Shown here one piece after another: positions 1 to 8,211 of a stretch of 39,794 nucleotides of DNA. Within the stretch, counting starts at the first letter, position 1. Every line of letters begins with the position of its first letter. The notes under the pieces are model-generated. The model ran no database searches. It saw nothing but the letters and a program-made list of their open reading frames with translations, and was not told the origin of the DNA. The translations under genes and the position numbers were made by a program. Origin of the DNA: an uncultured Flavobacteriaceae bacterium (GTDB lineage Bacteria > Bacteroidota > Bacteroidia > Flavobacteriales > Flavobacteriaceae); assembly GCA_938011315.1 (NCBI GenBank), contig CALLUG010000040.1:1-39794 (forward strand), written 5' to 3'.

Positions 1-1638
1 ATCAATGTCGATATCGATATTATCATTTATACCATCTAAGTCCGTATCTGTAGGACATAAACTTATAGGGATTGTACCTGATTGAAGTGATGTACAGCCT
101 GTAATCTCTCCAACCACAAAATACAGCCCAGGCTGGGTAGGTATAAAGGTAATTCCTGTTGCTCCAGGAACAGGCTGCCCATTACGAAACCATTGAAACG
201 AATCGAAAGACGACAAGGTGCTTAGAGATAATTCTATGTTTGGTATACATAACTGTTCTATAGATGGGTTTATTCTGTTGACAGAAATCTCTGGTTCAAA
301 AGTAAATCCAGAAAAATAGCCTCCAAATGCTGCTGCACCACTAGCTCCAAAAAAAGCTACATACACTTGGCTTGTAGAGGCAATCCTAGCATTGCCTGTA
401 AGTCCTGCTAGAGTATAGGTCTCAAAATTAGGGTTTCCTGTTACTGTTTCCCTAACGGCTCCTAAGGTTATAATATCGGTGCCATTTACTGTAACTGTAG
501 AACCTAGTTCTGTAACTATGTTAACGCCTCCTGTAAAGGTTCGAGCACCTATATTATTAATAAAAGGAATATTATCTACAATTCTGGGAGTTTGACATCT
601 AAGTGGTGGAACAAAAAACATCCCTTGGTTGGGCTCATTAGGCGCACCTCCTATACCTTGATAAGCAAACACATTTCGTGAGGTGCTTACAAACAAATTG
701 CCGTTAGCACCATAATTAGAACCATCTATAGAGACATAATCCCCAGCATTTAAGGTCGTTAGTAAAGTCGTTCCGTTAATAAAAACATCTGTATTATCCT
801 CATGTGCTACAATTAGAGGATTTTCTTCTTGATCACGACCATTACCTCTTACAAAAATATACTCATTTCCTGTAAGCTCAAACGGCACTAACTGGTCAAT
901 CCCTAAGTCTCTTCCTCCTCCCGGCCCATTAGTGCCCGTAGCAGAACCACTGTTAACTACAATAGGGCGATCTGAGGTTACCAAAGCTCCTATAAGCCCA
1001 TCAGTATTTGCAGGTGCTGTTGCAGGGCGTAAAGCAAACACATAACTTTCGCCCGTATTTAATGTTACAGTTGAAGGCGTTTCATTTAGCACAACTATAC
1101 CTGCTGGTAAATCTGAAATGGAGACTTGCGTGTTATTTTCTGTAGCAATGACAGACACAAAACTTAATAAATCTGAGTTAGCAAAAGGCGCTGGATTAGT
1201 AAATGCTCCTACCCTAAAGGTTGTTCCTAAACTGCTAAATCCTTTACTAACAATGACACCTGCTTGGAGTAAGTTATTTGTAGTAAAAAGTCTAACATTT
1301 GCATACACCAAATCATCTGCTTCAATAATATAACCTTTATCGTTATGTAAAGTAGCGGTATCCGTAGTTGGCACCATTAATTGGGAATTATTACCCGTTC
1401 CTATTAAAAACTCAATAGGTGCCCCGTTAGAAACTACCATGTTTACAGGAGTTCCTCCTATGGGAGTAATCCTTACATTAACATTAGTTACTGTAGGTGT
1501 TGATATATATATAAATTGCTCTTGAGCTGTAGAAATACTGGTTAAAGGAGGAAGATAATGCACACTACTAAGCTGCGCAAATCCATCTATAGAACACAAA
1601 AAAGTAAAGGTTAAAATTAAAATTTTAACAATTTTCAT
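1..1638 (-). CDS. Secreted IgGFc-binding-like / Ig-like protein, probably T9SS cargo (partial, C-terminus off the left edge)
   Basis: The minus strand is open for 546 codons from the ATG at 1636-1638 to the window edge. The first 24 residues (MKIVKILILILTFTFL..., ending GFAQ) are a signal peptide. Residues of about 30-400 resemble the IgGFc-binding-protein N-terminal region found in many large Flavobacteriia surface proteins (stretches such as VSKGFSSLGTTFRVGAFTN). An Ig-like segment with QWFRNGQPVPGAT follows. The last visible residues (PTDTDLDGINDNIDIDID) begin a thrombospondin type-3-like calcium-binding Asp repeat. Proteins with this order usually end in a type IX secretion or gliding-motility C-terminal domain, but that part is not in the window, so export by T9SS is inferred. 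A -7-like box lies about 60 nt upstream. Adhesion or matrix function is only a guess. Confidence 0.8.
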   Translation of the reverse strand, partial: MKIVKILILTFTFLCSIDGFAQLSSVHYLPPLTSISTAQEQFIYISTPTVTNVNVRITPIGGTPVNMVVSNGAPIEFLIGTGNNSQLMVPTTDTATLHNDKGYIIEADDLVYANVRLFTTNNLLQAGVIVSKGFSSLGTTFRVGAFTNPAPFANSDLLSFVSVIATENNTQVSISDLPAGIVVLNETPSTVTLNTGESYVFALRPATAPANTDGLIGALVTSDRPIVVNSGSATGTNGPGGGRDLGIDQLVPFELTGNEYIFVRGNGRDQEENPLIVAHEDNTDVFINGTTLLTTLNAGDYVSIDGSNYGANGNLFVSTSRNVFAYQGIGGAPNEPNQGMFFVPPLRCQTPRIVDNIPFINNIGARTFTGGVNIVTELGSTVTVNGTDIITLGAVRETVTGNPNFETYTLAGLTGNARIASTSQVYVAFFGASGAAAFGGYFSGFTFEPEISVNRINPSIEQLCIPNIELSLSTLSSFDSFQWFRNGQPVPGATGITFIPTQPGLYFVVGEITGCTSLQSGTIPISLCPTDTDLDGINDNIDIDID

Positions 1639-1700
1639 TAAGTCTTATTTTTACTATTAACAATTGAGGTTAGTGTTAAATATTAAGAAATTAAAGGGCG

Positions 1701-1708
1701 CAAACTTA
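1701..1708 (-). promoter_or_regulatory. Candidate -7 box for the secreted protein
   Basis: On the minus strand this reads TAAGTTTG, a match to the Bacteroidota -7 consensus TAnnTTTG. No clear TTG/TTTG -33 box lies 19 nt upstream. Use of this box would leave a leader of about 60 nt. Confidence 0.35.
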
Positions 1709-1865
1709 AGGTTTTTTTGAGACTAACTAATATATTTAAGTGTTTTAATTTTTTGTTAGATTAAGTTACACAAAACAAAGTTATAAAGACAATATATCTA
1801 CAAACTCCAGAAAATATATCTAAAGATTGTATAGTTTTATTTACAAGAATTTATAAAACCCATTA

Positions 1866-1904
1866 GTATAAATCAAAAATTATGTAATATTCTTTGATTT
1901 ATAC
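1866..1904. repeat. Perfect 12-bp inverted repeat with 15-nt spacer
   Basis: GTATAAATCAAA (1866-1877) is exactly complementary to TTTGATTTATAC (1893-1904). It lies away from both flanking genes. It could be a cruciform, a protein-binding site or the remnant of a small repeat element. Confidence 0.6.
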
Positions 1905-2039
1905 CAATTGTTATTTAAAATAAGTTATAAATAATTTGGAATATATTGTGTTTAGATGAAATATAAACGAATTATATAGATTATTTTGAGTAATAATTGA
2001 TATTATTATAATATTTGAGAGTATAACTATAGAGTGTAA

Positions 2040-2064
2040 AAGGCTAAGAAAAAAACTTAGCCTT
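2040..2064 (-). terminator. Intrinsic terminator after the SPFH gene
   Basis: A 9-bp stem (AAGGCTAAG, 2040-2048, with CTTAGCCTT, 2056-2064) encloses a 7-nt A/T loop. Read on the minus strand the stem ends in TT and is followed by further T-rich sequence. It sits 80 bp beyond the stop of the minus-strand SPFH gene, so it probably ends that operon. Confidence 0.65.
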
Positions 2065-2144
2065 AATATGTCTCTATATAAATAATGAAAAAAATGTTGT
2101 TTAATTTAAAGATTGAATTGCTCTTTATCGAAAAAATTATTTAA

Positions 2145-2957
2145 TTAATTATTTCCTAATATAAGCGGTAGTCCAGTGTCTCCTGAGCCTATAACAATAA
2201 CTTTGGTGTTTTCAGACTCCGATAGTTTAATTGTCGCCTCAATGCCTTTATCTTGAAGTATCTTGTCTGTTAATGATGCACTTAAAATACGGTTAGACTC
2301 CGCTTTACCCTTAGCTGCAATAATTACTTTTTCGGCTTCTTTTGATGCTGTTACTAATCTAAACTCGTACTCCAAGGATTCTTGTTCTTGTTTTAGCTTT
2401 CGTTCTATAGCTTGTTTTATAGTAGGTGGCAGTTTAACATCTTCTACCAAAACACGCTTAACTGTTAGGTATTGTCCTTGCAAAAGCTTTGTTACCTCAT
2501 CTAGTATTTCTTGCTCAATAACATCTCTTTTGCTAGAGTATAATTGCTCTGGAGTATAGCGGCCAACAACACTTCTAGCTGCAGCATTTATTGCAGGGTC
2601 TAAAAGTTCTCTTTCATAATCCTCTCCTTTGGTTTTAATTAATTTTCCTAAATTAGAAAATTCTGGTTCGTACCAAATTGTTCCATTCACTTTTACTTCC
2701 AATCCGTTTACTGACAAAACATTCATCTCATCAGAGATAGACTGTTGTCTTACTTTGCGAATAATCATATCATTCCAAGGAGCAACAATATGAAAACCCT
2801 CTCCGTATGTTTTTTCTGTGTTTATTCCATTTCCAAGAGGCTCAAACAATACGCCTCCTTCTCCAGGGCCTACGGTTACGGCAGATTTGGCAATTAAGAC
2901 AATAAGTATTACTGCAGTTATGATTGCGGGTAGGGCTATTTTTGGTAATTTTTCCAT
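2145..2957 (-). CDS. SPFH/prohibitin-family membrane protein
   Basis: This 270-residue protein has one N-terminal membrane segment (about residues 8-24), a short linker containing VGPGEGGVLFEP, then an SPFH (band 7/prohibitin) domain to about residue 200 and a charged, helical C-terminal part rich in Lys and Glu. Family members form oligomeric membrane scaffolds and often modulate membrane proteases such as FtsH; no specific partner is shown here. It lies 32 bp downstream of the VWA-domain gene in the same orientation and is followed by a hairpin terminator, so it is likely the last gene of that operon. The family call is firm and the role is open. Confidence 0.85.
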   Translation of the reverse strand: MEKLPKIALPAIITAVILIVLIAKSAVTVGPGEGGVLFEPLGNGINTEKTYGEGFHIVAPWNDMIIRKVRQQSISDEMNVLSVNGLEVKVNGTIWYEPEFSNLGKLIKTKGEDYERELLDPAINAAARSVVGRYTPEQLYSSKRDVIEQEILDEVTKLLQGQYLTVKRVLVEDVKLPPTIKQAIERKLKQEQESLEYEFRLVTASKEAEKVIIAAKGKAESNRILSASLTDKILQDKGIEATIKLSESENTKVIVIGSGDTGLPLILGNN

Positions 2958-2989
2958 TTCTTTTTATGTTTTAAATTAGTGTTTCGTAT

Positions 2990-5014
2990 TTAAATAAGAC
3001 CGTTGTATTTTCTTAACAACCACTCTAGTGCTAAACTTAATATAATTAAACTCAACAAAATTTTAAAGTCGATTAGGGGGACATTACGTTTTGTGCTTTT
3101 TTGTAAAGTTACAAAACGATCATCGTTAATTAAATTACTAGATAGCGATGCTGTGTTTGTACTAAAGTAACTAGCCCCTTTACTATAAGTAGCTATTGCT
3201 TGTAGTTTTGTTACATTTGCATTCAAAAATTGTTGTTCTACGTTATAATCTAAAATACGTAAGCGTCCAGATCGACTTGCTTCTGTTCCATTTGCATTTA
3301 CTGTAAAAGTATAATTTGATGGAGCTAAACCACTCAAATCTACTTCATAGTTATTCTGTTTTAGTACAAAAGGAATGGTTTGCGTTTTTTTTGAATTAAT
3401 ATTTTTTAAATTAATTGATAAATTTGCTTTAGCGTCAAATTCATAATTTTTGTTAAAAAATTGTGCAGTAATGTTTATGTTAGAATTACCGTTATAAAAG
3501 GATTCGTAGTTTAAGTTAAGCCGATTACGTTTTTTGTTTGATGCCAAGTATTGCATTAGTTTTCCTATAAAATCATCAAAAGGTTGAAACGATTTTTCAT
3601 TAAGATAACTTTGAGCTCTCCACCTCCAAATGCCTTCGCCAAACAAAATAGCTTCACGTTGATTTAAGTTCTCAAAACTTGCTAACAACGGCTCATCTAG
3701 TGTAGCATTGCCAACACGCTTATAAAGTAAGATATCTAAGGGAATATTGAAACTCACTTCTCCAAACTCTGACGCTAGTGGCGGGAAATCGTCAAAACCC
3801 AAATCATCAATTATAAACGTAGAAAAATTAGTATTTAATGTTCCTAAAAAATCTTCAAATTGCCTTGTAATTTGTTGTTTATAATTAGCTTGTATTGTGT
3901 TTAAAAAAGACCATTCGGTATGTTTCCCTGCAATAATAAATTTGTTGGCTTTTGTATTTTCTAAAAGGTCAAAAACAGCTTTAAAACGTTCGTTAGGTTG
4001 ATATAAAATAGCTAACTGAAAGTTGTTGTGTTCTAGTACATATTGGCTAGGCGAAAGTAGGCTTACACGACGCTGCTTATTGGCTAAGATTGATTTTTTC
4101 AAAGCTCCTAAGTCTGGATGTGTTATTGTGCTTACAATAGCAACATTTGTTTCTTGATCTATAACCTCTACAGCAAAGGGCTTACTATTATTTACTTTAT
4201 TTTTTTCAGATTTTAAAGCAATTAACTCTGCTCTATAAGTAGTTACCCCTACTGTTTTTGCAGGCAAATTTATAGTTATAATTTTGGAGTTCTTAGTTTT
4301 TGAAAACGTTATTGGTTCACGATGTACTATTGTATTGTTGGATGTAATTACTAATGCCGTATTTACAGGGGCATTACCTTTATATACTGCTATAAGTTCT
4401 AAAGGAAATTTATTGTTAACATAAGCGTATTTGTTAACATTAAGTTGCTGTATTTTTAAATCTGAATAGGTTGTGGTATCTCCAAGAATAACAGGGTATA
4501 TGGCTTGTTTGTATTGTTTTGATGTTATTTCGTAATCTGAGCCATACGTTTGGTTGCCATCGGTAATTAAAATTGTTGGTGATATTGTGTTTTTATAAAT
4601 TTGTGATAATTCTTTAAAAACTGCCGCTAAGTTTGTTTGCTTTTCTGTAAATAATATAGAGTCGTTGTGAGATAGTTTTTCTCCAAACGTATAGTACTGA
4701 ACATTAAATTTATCGTTTAAGGCCTTATCGTTTTTAAAAGCTTCTACTTTTTTATTTAAAATACTGTCGTACTTTAAATGCTTTATTGATTCTGAATTAT
4801 CTACTGCAACAATTAAATTTGGTTTTTCGTTATAAACACTTAGTTTTTCAAACTTAGGGTTTATTAATAATAGTAGCATTAAAAATAAGCTTACAAATCG
4901 TAATCCTATAAATAAGAAACGTCGTTTTTTTGAGGTTTTTCGATATTGAAATAAGGCTAAACCTAAAGCTAATACTAGCGCTAATAAGATGTATATAATT
5001 GTATTTGTTTGCAT
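2990..5014 (-). CDS. VWA-domain membrane protein (BatA/CoxE-like architecture)
   Basis: A 674-residue protein with two N-terminal membrane segments (about residues 5-22 and 33-51), a long extracytoplasmic part and one C-terminal membrane segment (about residues 650-667, ahead of LLRKYNGLI). After the second segment, LIVAVDNSESI begins a von Willebrand A fold with a MIDAS-like DxSxS motif (D-N-S-E-S), and TILITDGNQTYGSDY supplies the later metal-site Asp. The remainder looks like beta-sandwich sequence. This layout is common in Bacteroidota as a homologue of Bat-type or glutamine-amidotransferase-like membrane proteins. Substrates are unknown. It lies 48 bp downstream of fabG and just ahead of the SPFH gene. 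The function is not assigned. Confidence 0.75.
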   Translation of the reverse strand: MQTNTIIYILLALVLALGLALFQYRKTSKKRRFLFIGLRFVSLFLMLLLLINPKFEKLSVYNEKPNLIVAVDNSESIKHLKYDSILNKKVEAFKNDKALNDKFNVQYYTFGEKLSHNDSILFTEKQTNLAAVFKELSQIYKNTISPTILITDGNQTYGSDYEITSKQYKQAIYPVILGDTTTYSDLKIQQLNVNKYAYVNNKFPLELIAVYKGNAPVNTALVITSNNTIVHREPITFSKTKNSKIITINLPAKTVGVTTYRAELIALKSEKNKVNNSKPFAVEVIDQETNVAIVSTITHPDLGALKKSILANKQRRVSLLSPSQYVLEHNNFQLAILYQPNERFKAVFDLLENTKANKFIIAGKHTEWSFLNTIQANYKQQITRQFEDFLGTLNTNFSTFIIDDLGFDDFPPLASEFGEVSFNIPLDILLYKRVGNATLDEPLLASFENLNQREAILFGEGIWRWRAQSYLNEKSFQPFDDFIGKLMQYLASNKKRNRLNLNYESFYNGNSNINITAQFFNKNYEFDAKANLSINLKNINSKKTQTIPFVLKQNNYEVDLSGLAPSNYTFTVNANGTEASRSGRLRILDYNVEQQFLNANVTKLQAIATYSKGASYFSTNTASLSSNLINDDRFVTLQKSTKRNVPLIDFKILLSLIILSLALEWLLRKYNGLI

Positions 5015-5062
5015 AGTATTCTTTGCGTTTTACACAAAGATTCTCACTGTGGTGAGTATATA

Positions 5063-5809
5063 TTAGGTTAACATTCCGCCATCAACATGTATGGTTTGTC
5101 CTGTAATGTAGGTAGATAAGTCGCTTGCCAAAAACACACATGTGTTCGCTATATCCTCTGGGCTTCCTCCTCGTTTTAGAGGGATTGCATTACGCCATGT
5201 AGTTACGGTATCATCATCTAATTTTGCAGTCATTTCGGTTTCAATAAAACCAGGGGCAATAACGTTACTTCTAATATTTCTAGAACCTAACTCTAAGGCT
5301 ACAGATTTTGAAAAGCCTATAATTCCTGCTTTAGATGCGGCATAATTGGTTTGTCCTGCGTTACCTTTTACACCAACGACAGAGCTCATATTAATTATCG
5401 ATCCATTCCGTTTTTTTAGCATAGTGCGTTGCACTGCTTTGGTCATATTAAATACAGATTTTAAATTTACTTCAATAACTTTATCAAAGTCCTCCTCCCC
5501 CATTCGCATCAGTAAGTTATCTTTTGTAATACCTGCATTGTTGACCAAAACATCTATCGCTCCAAAATCTTCTAACACTGTTTTAGCTAGCTCTTGTGCC
5601 TGTTCATAATTTGCAGCATTACTTTGGTAACCTTTTGCTTTAACTCCCATAGCATTAAGTTCTTTTTCTAGTGTAGTAGCAGCTTCTACAGAGGCACTGT
5701 ATGTAAATGCTACATTGGCTCCGTGCTTAGCAAAAACGACTGCAACCCCTTTGCCTATTCCTCTACTTGCTCCAGTTATAATTGCTGTTTTTCCTTCTAA
5801 TAATTTCAT
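5063..5809 (-). CDS. fabG: 3-oxoacyl-[acyl-carrier-protein] reductase
   Basis: The protein is a 248-residue classical short-chain dehydrogenase of normal FabG length. It carries the NADPH-binding glycine motif GASRGIGKG (13-21), NNAG (90-93), the catalytic Ser at 142/143, Tyr156 and Lys160 (YAASK), and a C-terminal HVDGGMLT. FabG reduces beta-ketoacyl-ACP in fatty-acid elongation. A perfect -7 box lies shortly upstream, beyond the sucD terminator hairpin, so the gene probably has its own promoter and leads into the VWA and SPFH genes. Other SDR activities cannot be excluded by sequence alone, but the match to FabG is strong. Confidence 0.92.
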   Translation of the reverse strand: MKLLEGKTAIITGASRGIGKGVAVVFAKHGANVAFTYSASVEAATTLEKELNAMGVKAKGYQSNAANYEQAQELAKTVLEDFGAIDVLVNNAGITKDNLLMRMGEEDFDKVIEVNLKSVFNMTKAVQRTMLKKRNGSIINMSSVVGVKGNAGQTNYAASKAGIIGFSKSVALELGSRNIRSNVIAPGFIETEMTAKLDDDTVTTWRNAIPLKRGGSPEDIANTCVFLASDLSTYITGQTIHVDGGMLT

Positions 5810-5834
5810 GATCGAATTGTAAAATAGTTACTGC

Positions 5835-5842
5835 TCAAATAT
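5835..5842 (-). promoter_or_regulatory. Candidate -7 box for fabG
   Basis: The minus strand reads TATATTTG, a match to TAnnTTTG, about 25 nt ahead of the fabG start and just past the terminator at 5867-5896. A run of T lies at the expected -33 position, but there is no clear TTG. Confidence 0.5.
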
Positions 5843-5866
5843 AAGAAATACAAACTGCTTGAAATA

Positions 5867-5896
5867 AAAAAACCTTACAAAATATTGTAAGGTTTT
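5867..5896 (-). terminator. Intrinsic terminator after sucD, symmetric
   Basis: A 13-bp stem (AAAAACCTTACAA with TTGTAAGGTTTTT) with a 4-nt loop lies 20 bp beyond the sucD stop. On the minus strand it ends in a T-run. It separates sucD from fabG. Confidence 0.8.
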
Positions 5897-5915
5897 TAAC
5901 TGTTTTTCTTTTTTA

Positions 5916-6788
5916 TTAGCTCATTACTTCGGCTACTTTTTCGCCTATTTTTGCTGGCGAATCTACCACATGAATACCGCATTCTTTCATAATACGTTTT
6001 TTAGCTTGTGCGGTATCATCGCTACCGCCAACTATTGCGCCTGCGTGTCCCATTGTTCGTCCTGCAGGTGCAGTTTCTCCTGCTATAAATCCTATTACGG
6101 GTTTTTTGCTACCGCTGTTTTTATACCATTGTGCTGCATCACCCTCTAGCTGTCCTCCTATTTCGCCTATCATAACAACGCAGTCGGTTTCAGGATCGTT
6201 AATTAATAACTCTACAGCTTCTTTAGTTGTTGTTCCTATAATGGGGTCGCCACCAATACCTATTGCAGTGGTTATACCTAGACCTTGTTTTACAACTTGA
6301 TCTGCTGCTTCATAAGTTAGTGTTCCTGATTTAGACACAATTCCTACAGAGCCTTTTTTAAATACAAATCCAGGCATAATTCCTACTTTTGCTTCTCCTG
6401 GGGTAATAACTCCTGGACAATTAGGGCCTACCAATCTGCAATCTTTTTGTTTTATATAGTCTGAGGCTTTAATCATATCTGCTACAGGGATGCCTTCTGT
6501 AATGGTGATTATAACTTTAATTCCTGCATCTGCAGCTTCCATTATTGCATCTGCAGCAAATGCTGGGGGAACAAAAATTATAGTTGTATCTGCTCCTACT
6601 TTATCGACCGCTTCTTTAACTGTATTAAATACCGGTTTTCCTAAGTGCGATTGTCCTCCTTTTCCTGGAGTTACACCACCAACAACATTGGTTCCATAGT
6701 CGATCATTTGTCCTGCATGGAATGTCCCTTCACTACCTGTAAATCCTTGAACTATAATTTTTGAATTTTTATTTACTAAAACGCTCAT
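5916..6788 (-). CDS. sucD: Succinyl-CoA synthetase, alpha subunit
   Basis: A 290-residue protein of typical SucD length. The CoA-binding part has QGFTGSEGTFH (14-24), and the active-site histidine that is phosphorylated during the succinyl-CoA/succinate reaction is His248 in GHAGAIVGG. GPNCPG (121-126) and the GIGGDPIIGTT loop are also present. It works with a beta subunit (SucC), which is not in this window, in the TCA cycle. The gene follows the NTF2-like/LpxD-like genes on the same strand and ends at a strong hairpin. The assignment is secure. Confidence 0.95.
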   Translation of the reverse strand: MSVLVNKNSKIIVQGFTGSEGTFHAGQMIDYGTNVVGGVTPGKGGQSHLGKPVFNTVKEAVDKVGADTTIIFVPPAFAADAIMEAADAGIKVIITITEGIPVADMIKASDYIKQKDCRLVGPNCPGVITPGEAKVGIMPGFVFKKGSVGIVSKSGTLTYEAADQVVKQGLGITTAIGIGGDPIIGTTTKEAVELLINDPETDCVVMIGEIGGQLEGDAAQWYKNSGSKKPVIGFIAGETAPAGRTMGHAGAIVGGSDDTAQAKKRIMKECGIHVVDSPAKIGEKVAEVMS

Positions 6789-6851
6789 TATTATTTTTTT
6801 TAATTAAATTAGTTACTGTTTGATAAATAATATACTTATTTATCTATTAAT

Positions 6852-7265
6852 TTATTCATTTTTTAAATACGAATTTAAACTGTGCTCACTCTTATCTGCA
6901 GATTGGCTTATCTCAAAGCCTTTATATAGTTTTCCATCTTTTACTTCCCAAATGGTAATAAAATGTGCCAAAGCAACTTCCTCAGTGTCTCCTTCTATTG
7001 GGCTTACAAAAATAGTATATCTTGTCGTTACATAAGGTTGATCTTCTAGGATATGACTTACAACAAACCTAACTGTTTTGTAAGAGGTTGCAATGTCTTT
7101 AAGGAGTATTAAAATTTCTTCAATTCCTAATTTTGTAAAGCCTCTAGTACTGTGCCAGTTTAACTGACAGTTAGGATGTAAAAATTCTTTATAACCTTCG
7201 GCACCAACTTTAGAAATATCTAGGTTATAAAATGATTGTACAATGTTTTTTGGCGATTTATCCAT
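6852..7265 (-). CDS. NTF2-like / SnoaL-type small protein
   Basis: This 137-residue protein matches the cone-shaped NTF2-like fold in length and pattern: an N-terminal helix (VQSFYNLDIS), HPNCQLNWHSTRGF, then alternating strands ending in WEVKDGKLYKGFEISQ. Such proteins are either small enzymes or ligand binders, and no catalytic residues can be assigned here. Its start overlaps the stop of the LpxD-like acyltransferase by 8 bp, so the two are translationally coupled, and sucD follows 63 bp downstream. The substrate is unknown; the coupling suggests, but does not show, a link to the acyltransferase. Confidence 0.75.
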   Translation of the reverse strand: MDKSPKNIVQSFYNLDISKVGAEGYKEFLHPNCQLNWHSTRGFTKLGIEEILILLKDIATSYKTVRFVVSHILEDQPYVTTRYTIFVSPIEGDTEEVALAHFITIWEVKDGKLYKGFEISQSADKSEHSLNSYLKNE

Positions 7266-8202
7266 TTTTACTATCTTTTAATACGTTTAATAACTCTGGT
7301 ATTTGTCGTATTGCAGCAATTTCCTTATATTTTTTTCTAAAATTATCTGCTGGAATACCAAAGTAGCTTTTACCGCCTTCTAAGGATTTACTAACTCCTG
7401 CCTTGGCAGAAACAACAGCTTTACTTCCTATTGTAACTCCACTTGTAATGCCCACCTGTCCCCAAATGGTAACTTCGTCTTCTATAACACTACATCCTGC
7501 TATGCCTACTTGCGAAGCGATTAAACATTTTTTGCCTATAACAGTATCATGTCCTATATGAACTTGATTGTCTATTTTAGTTCCTTTTTTTATAGTGGTA
7601 TCACCTGTGACACCTTTATCTATACTGCATAAAGCTCCCAAATCTACATTATCTTCTATTACTACACGACCTCCTGATATAAGTTGATCAAAGCCTTCTT
7701 CTCGTTTTTTATAATAAAATGCGCTCCCTCCAAGTACTGTGCCTGCATGTATAGTAACGTTATTGCCTATTACAGTATCGTCGTATATGCTTACGTTAGA
7801 ATGTATGGTACAGTTGCTTCCAATAACAACATTATTGCCTATAAAACAGTTGGGTTGAATAATTGTGTTGGAGCCAATTATGGCAGATTCCGATATGTGT
7901 TTATTCGATGTTTGGAAAGGCTTAAAGTAATTTGTGAGTGCGTTAAAATCTCTGAACGGGTCTTCAGAAATCAATAAAGCTTTCCCTTTTGGACAATCTA
8001 CAGTTTTGTTAATTAAAACAATTGTTGCTGCAGAGTTTAAGGCTTTATCGTAATACTTTGGGTGGTCTACAAACACAATATCTCCGGGTGTAACTACATG
8101 AATTTCGTTCATTCCCTCTACAGGGAAGTTAGCGTCACCAACAAATTTGCAATTAATAATAGTTGCTATTTGCTCTAGAGTATGGGTTTGAGGAAATTTC
8201 AT
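7258..8202 (-). CDS. LpxD-like UDP-sugar N-acyltransferase paralogue
   Basis: This 314-residue protein has the LpxD layout: an N-terminal uridine-binding-like domain (about 1-100), then left-handed beta-helix hexapeptide repeats (about 100-280) and a C-terminal helical tail. HIGHDTVIGKKCLIASQVGIAG corresponds to the catalytic-histidine segment of LpxD. It is a second copy: the longer, standard lpxD lies at 10978-12009. The C-terminus here (FRKKYKEIAAIRQIPELLNVLK) differs from that of LpxD. It lies between efp and the NTF2-like gene, 9 bp from efp. It may acylate a different sugar nucleotide or use a different acyl chain; a redundant LpxD is also possible. Confidence 0.8.
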   Translation of the reverse strand: MKFPQTHTLEQIATIINCKFVGDANFPVEGMNEIHVVTPGDIVFVDHPKYYDKALNSAATIVLINKTVDCPKGKALLISEDPFRDFNALTNYFKPFQTSNKHISESAIIGSNTIIQPNCFIGNNVVIGSNCTIHSNVSIYDDTVIGNNVTIHAGTVLGGSAFYYKKREEGFDQLISGGRVVIEDNVDLGALCSIDKGVTGDTTIKKGTKIDNQVHIGHDTVIGKKCLIASQVGIAGCSVIEDEVTIWGQVGITSGVTIGSKAVVSAKAGVSKSLEGGKSYFGIPADNFRKKYKEIAAIRQIPELLNVLKDSKNG

Positions 8203-8211
8203 TTTAAAAAA

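Larger units (their letters stand above)
1639..2144. other. 506-bp AT-rich intergenic region
   Basis: No coding sequence is convincing here. Visible elements are a -7-like box for the secreted protein (1701-1708, minus), a perfect 12-bp inverted repeat (1866-1877 and 1893-1904) and the terminator hairpin of the SPFH operon (2040-2064). The rest is simple AT-rich sequence with no recognised function. Confidence 0.6.

Noticed and set aside
1118-1333. 71-codon plus-strand ORF inside the left secreted-protein region
   Set aside because: It lies opposite the continuous minus-strand frame that has a signal peptide and recognisable domains; a shadow frame.
7684-7977. 97-codon plus-strand ORF opposite the LpxD-like gene
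   Set aside because: It is antisense to the beta-helix repeats; Tyr/Asn-rich content follows from the repeat codons.
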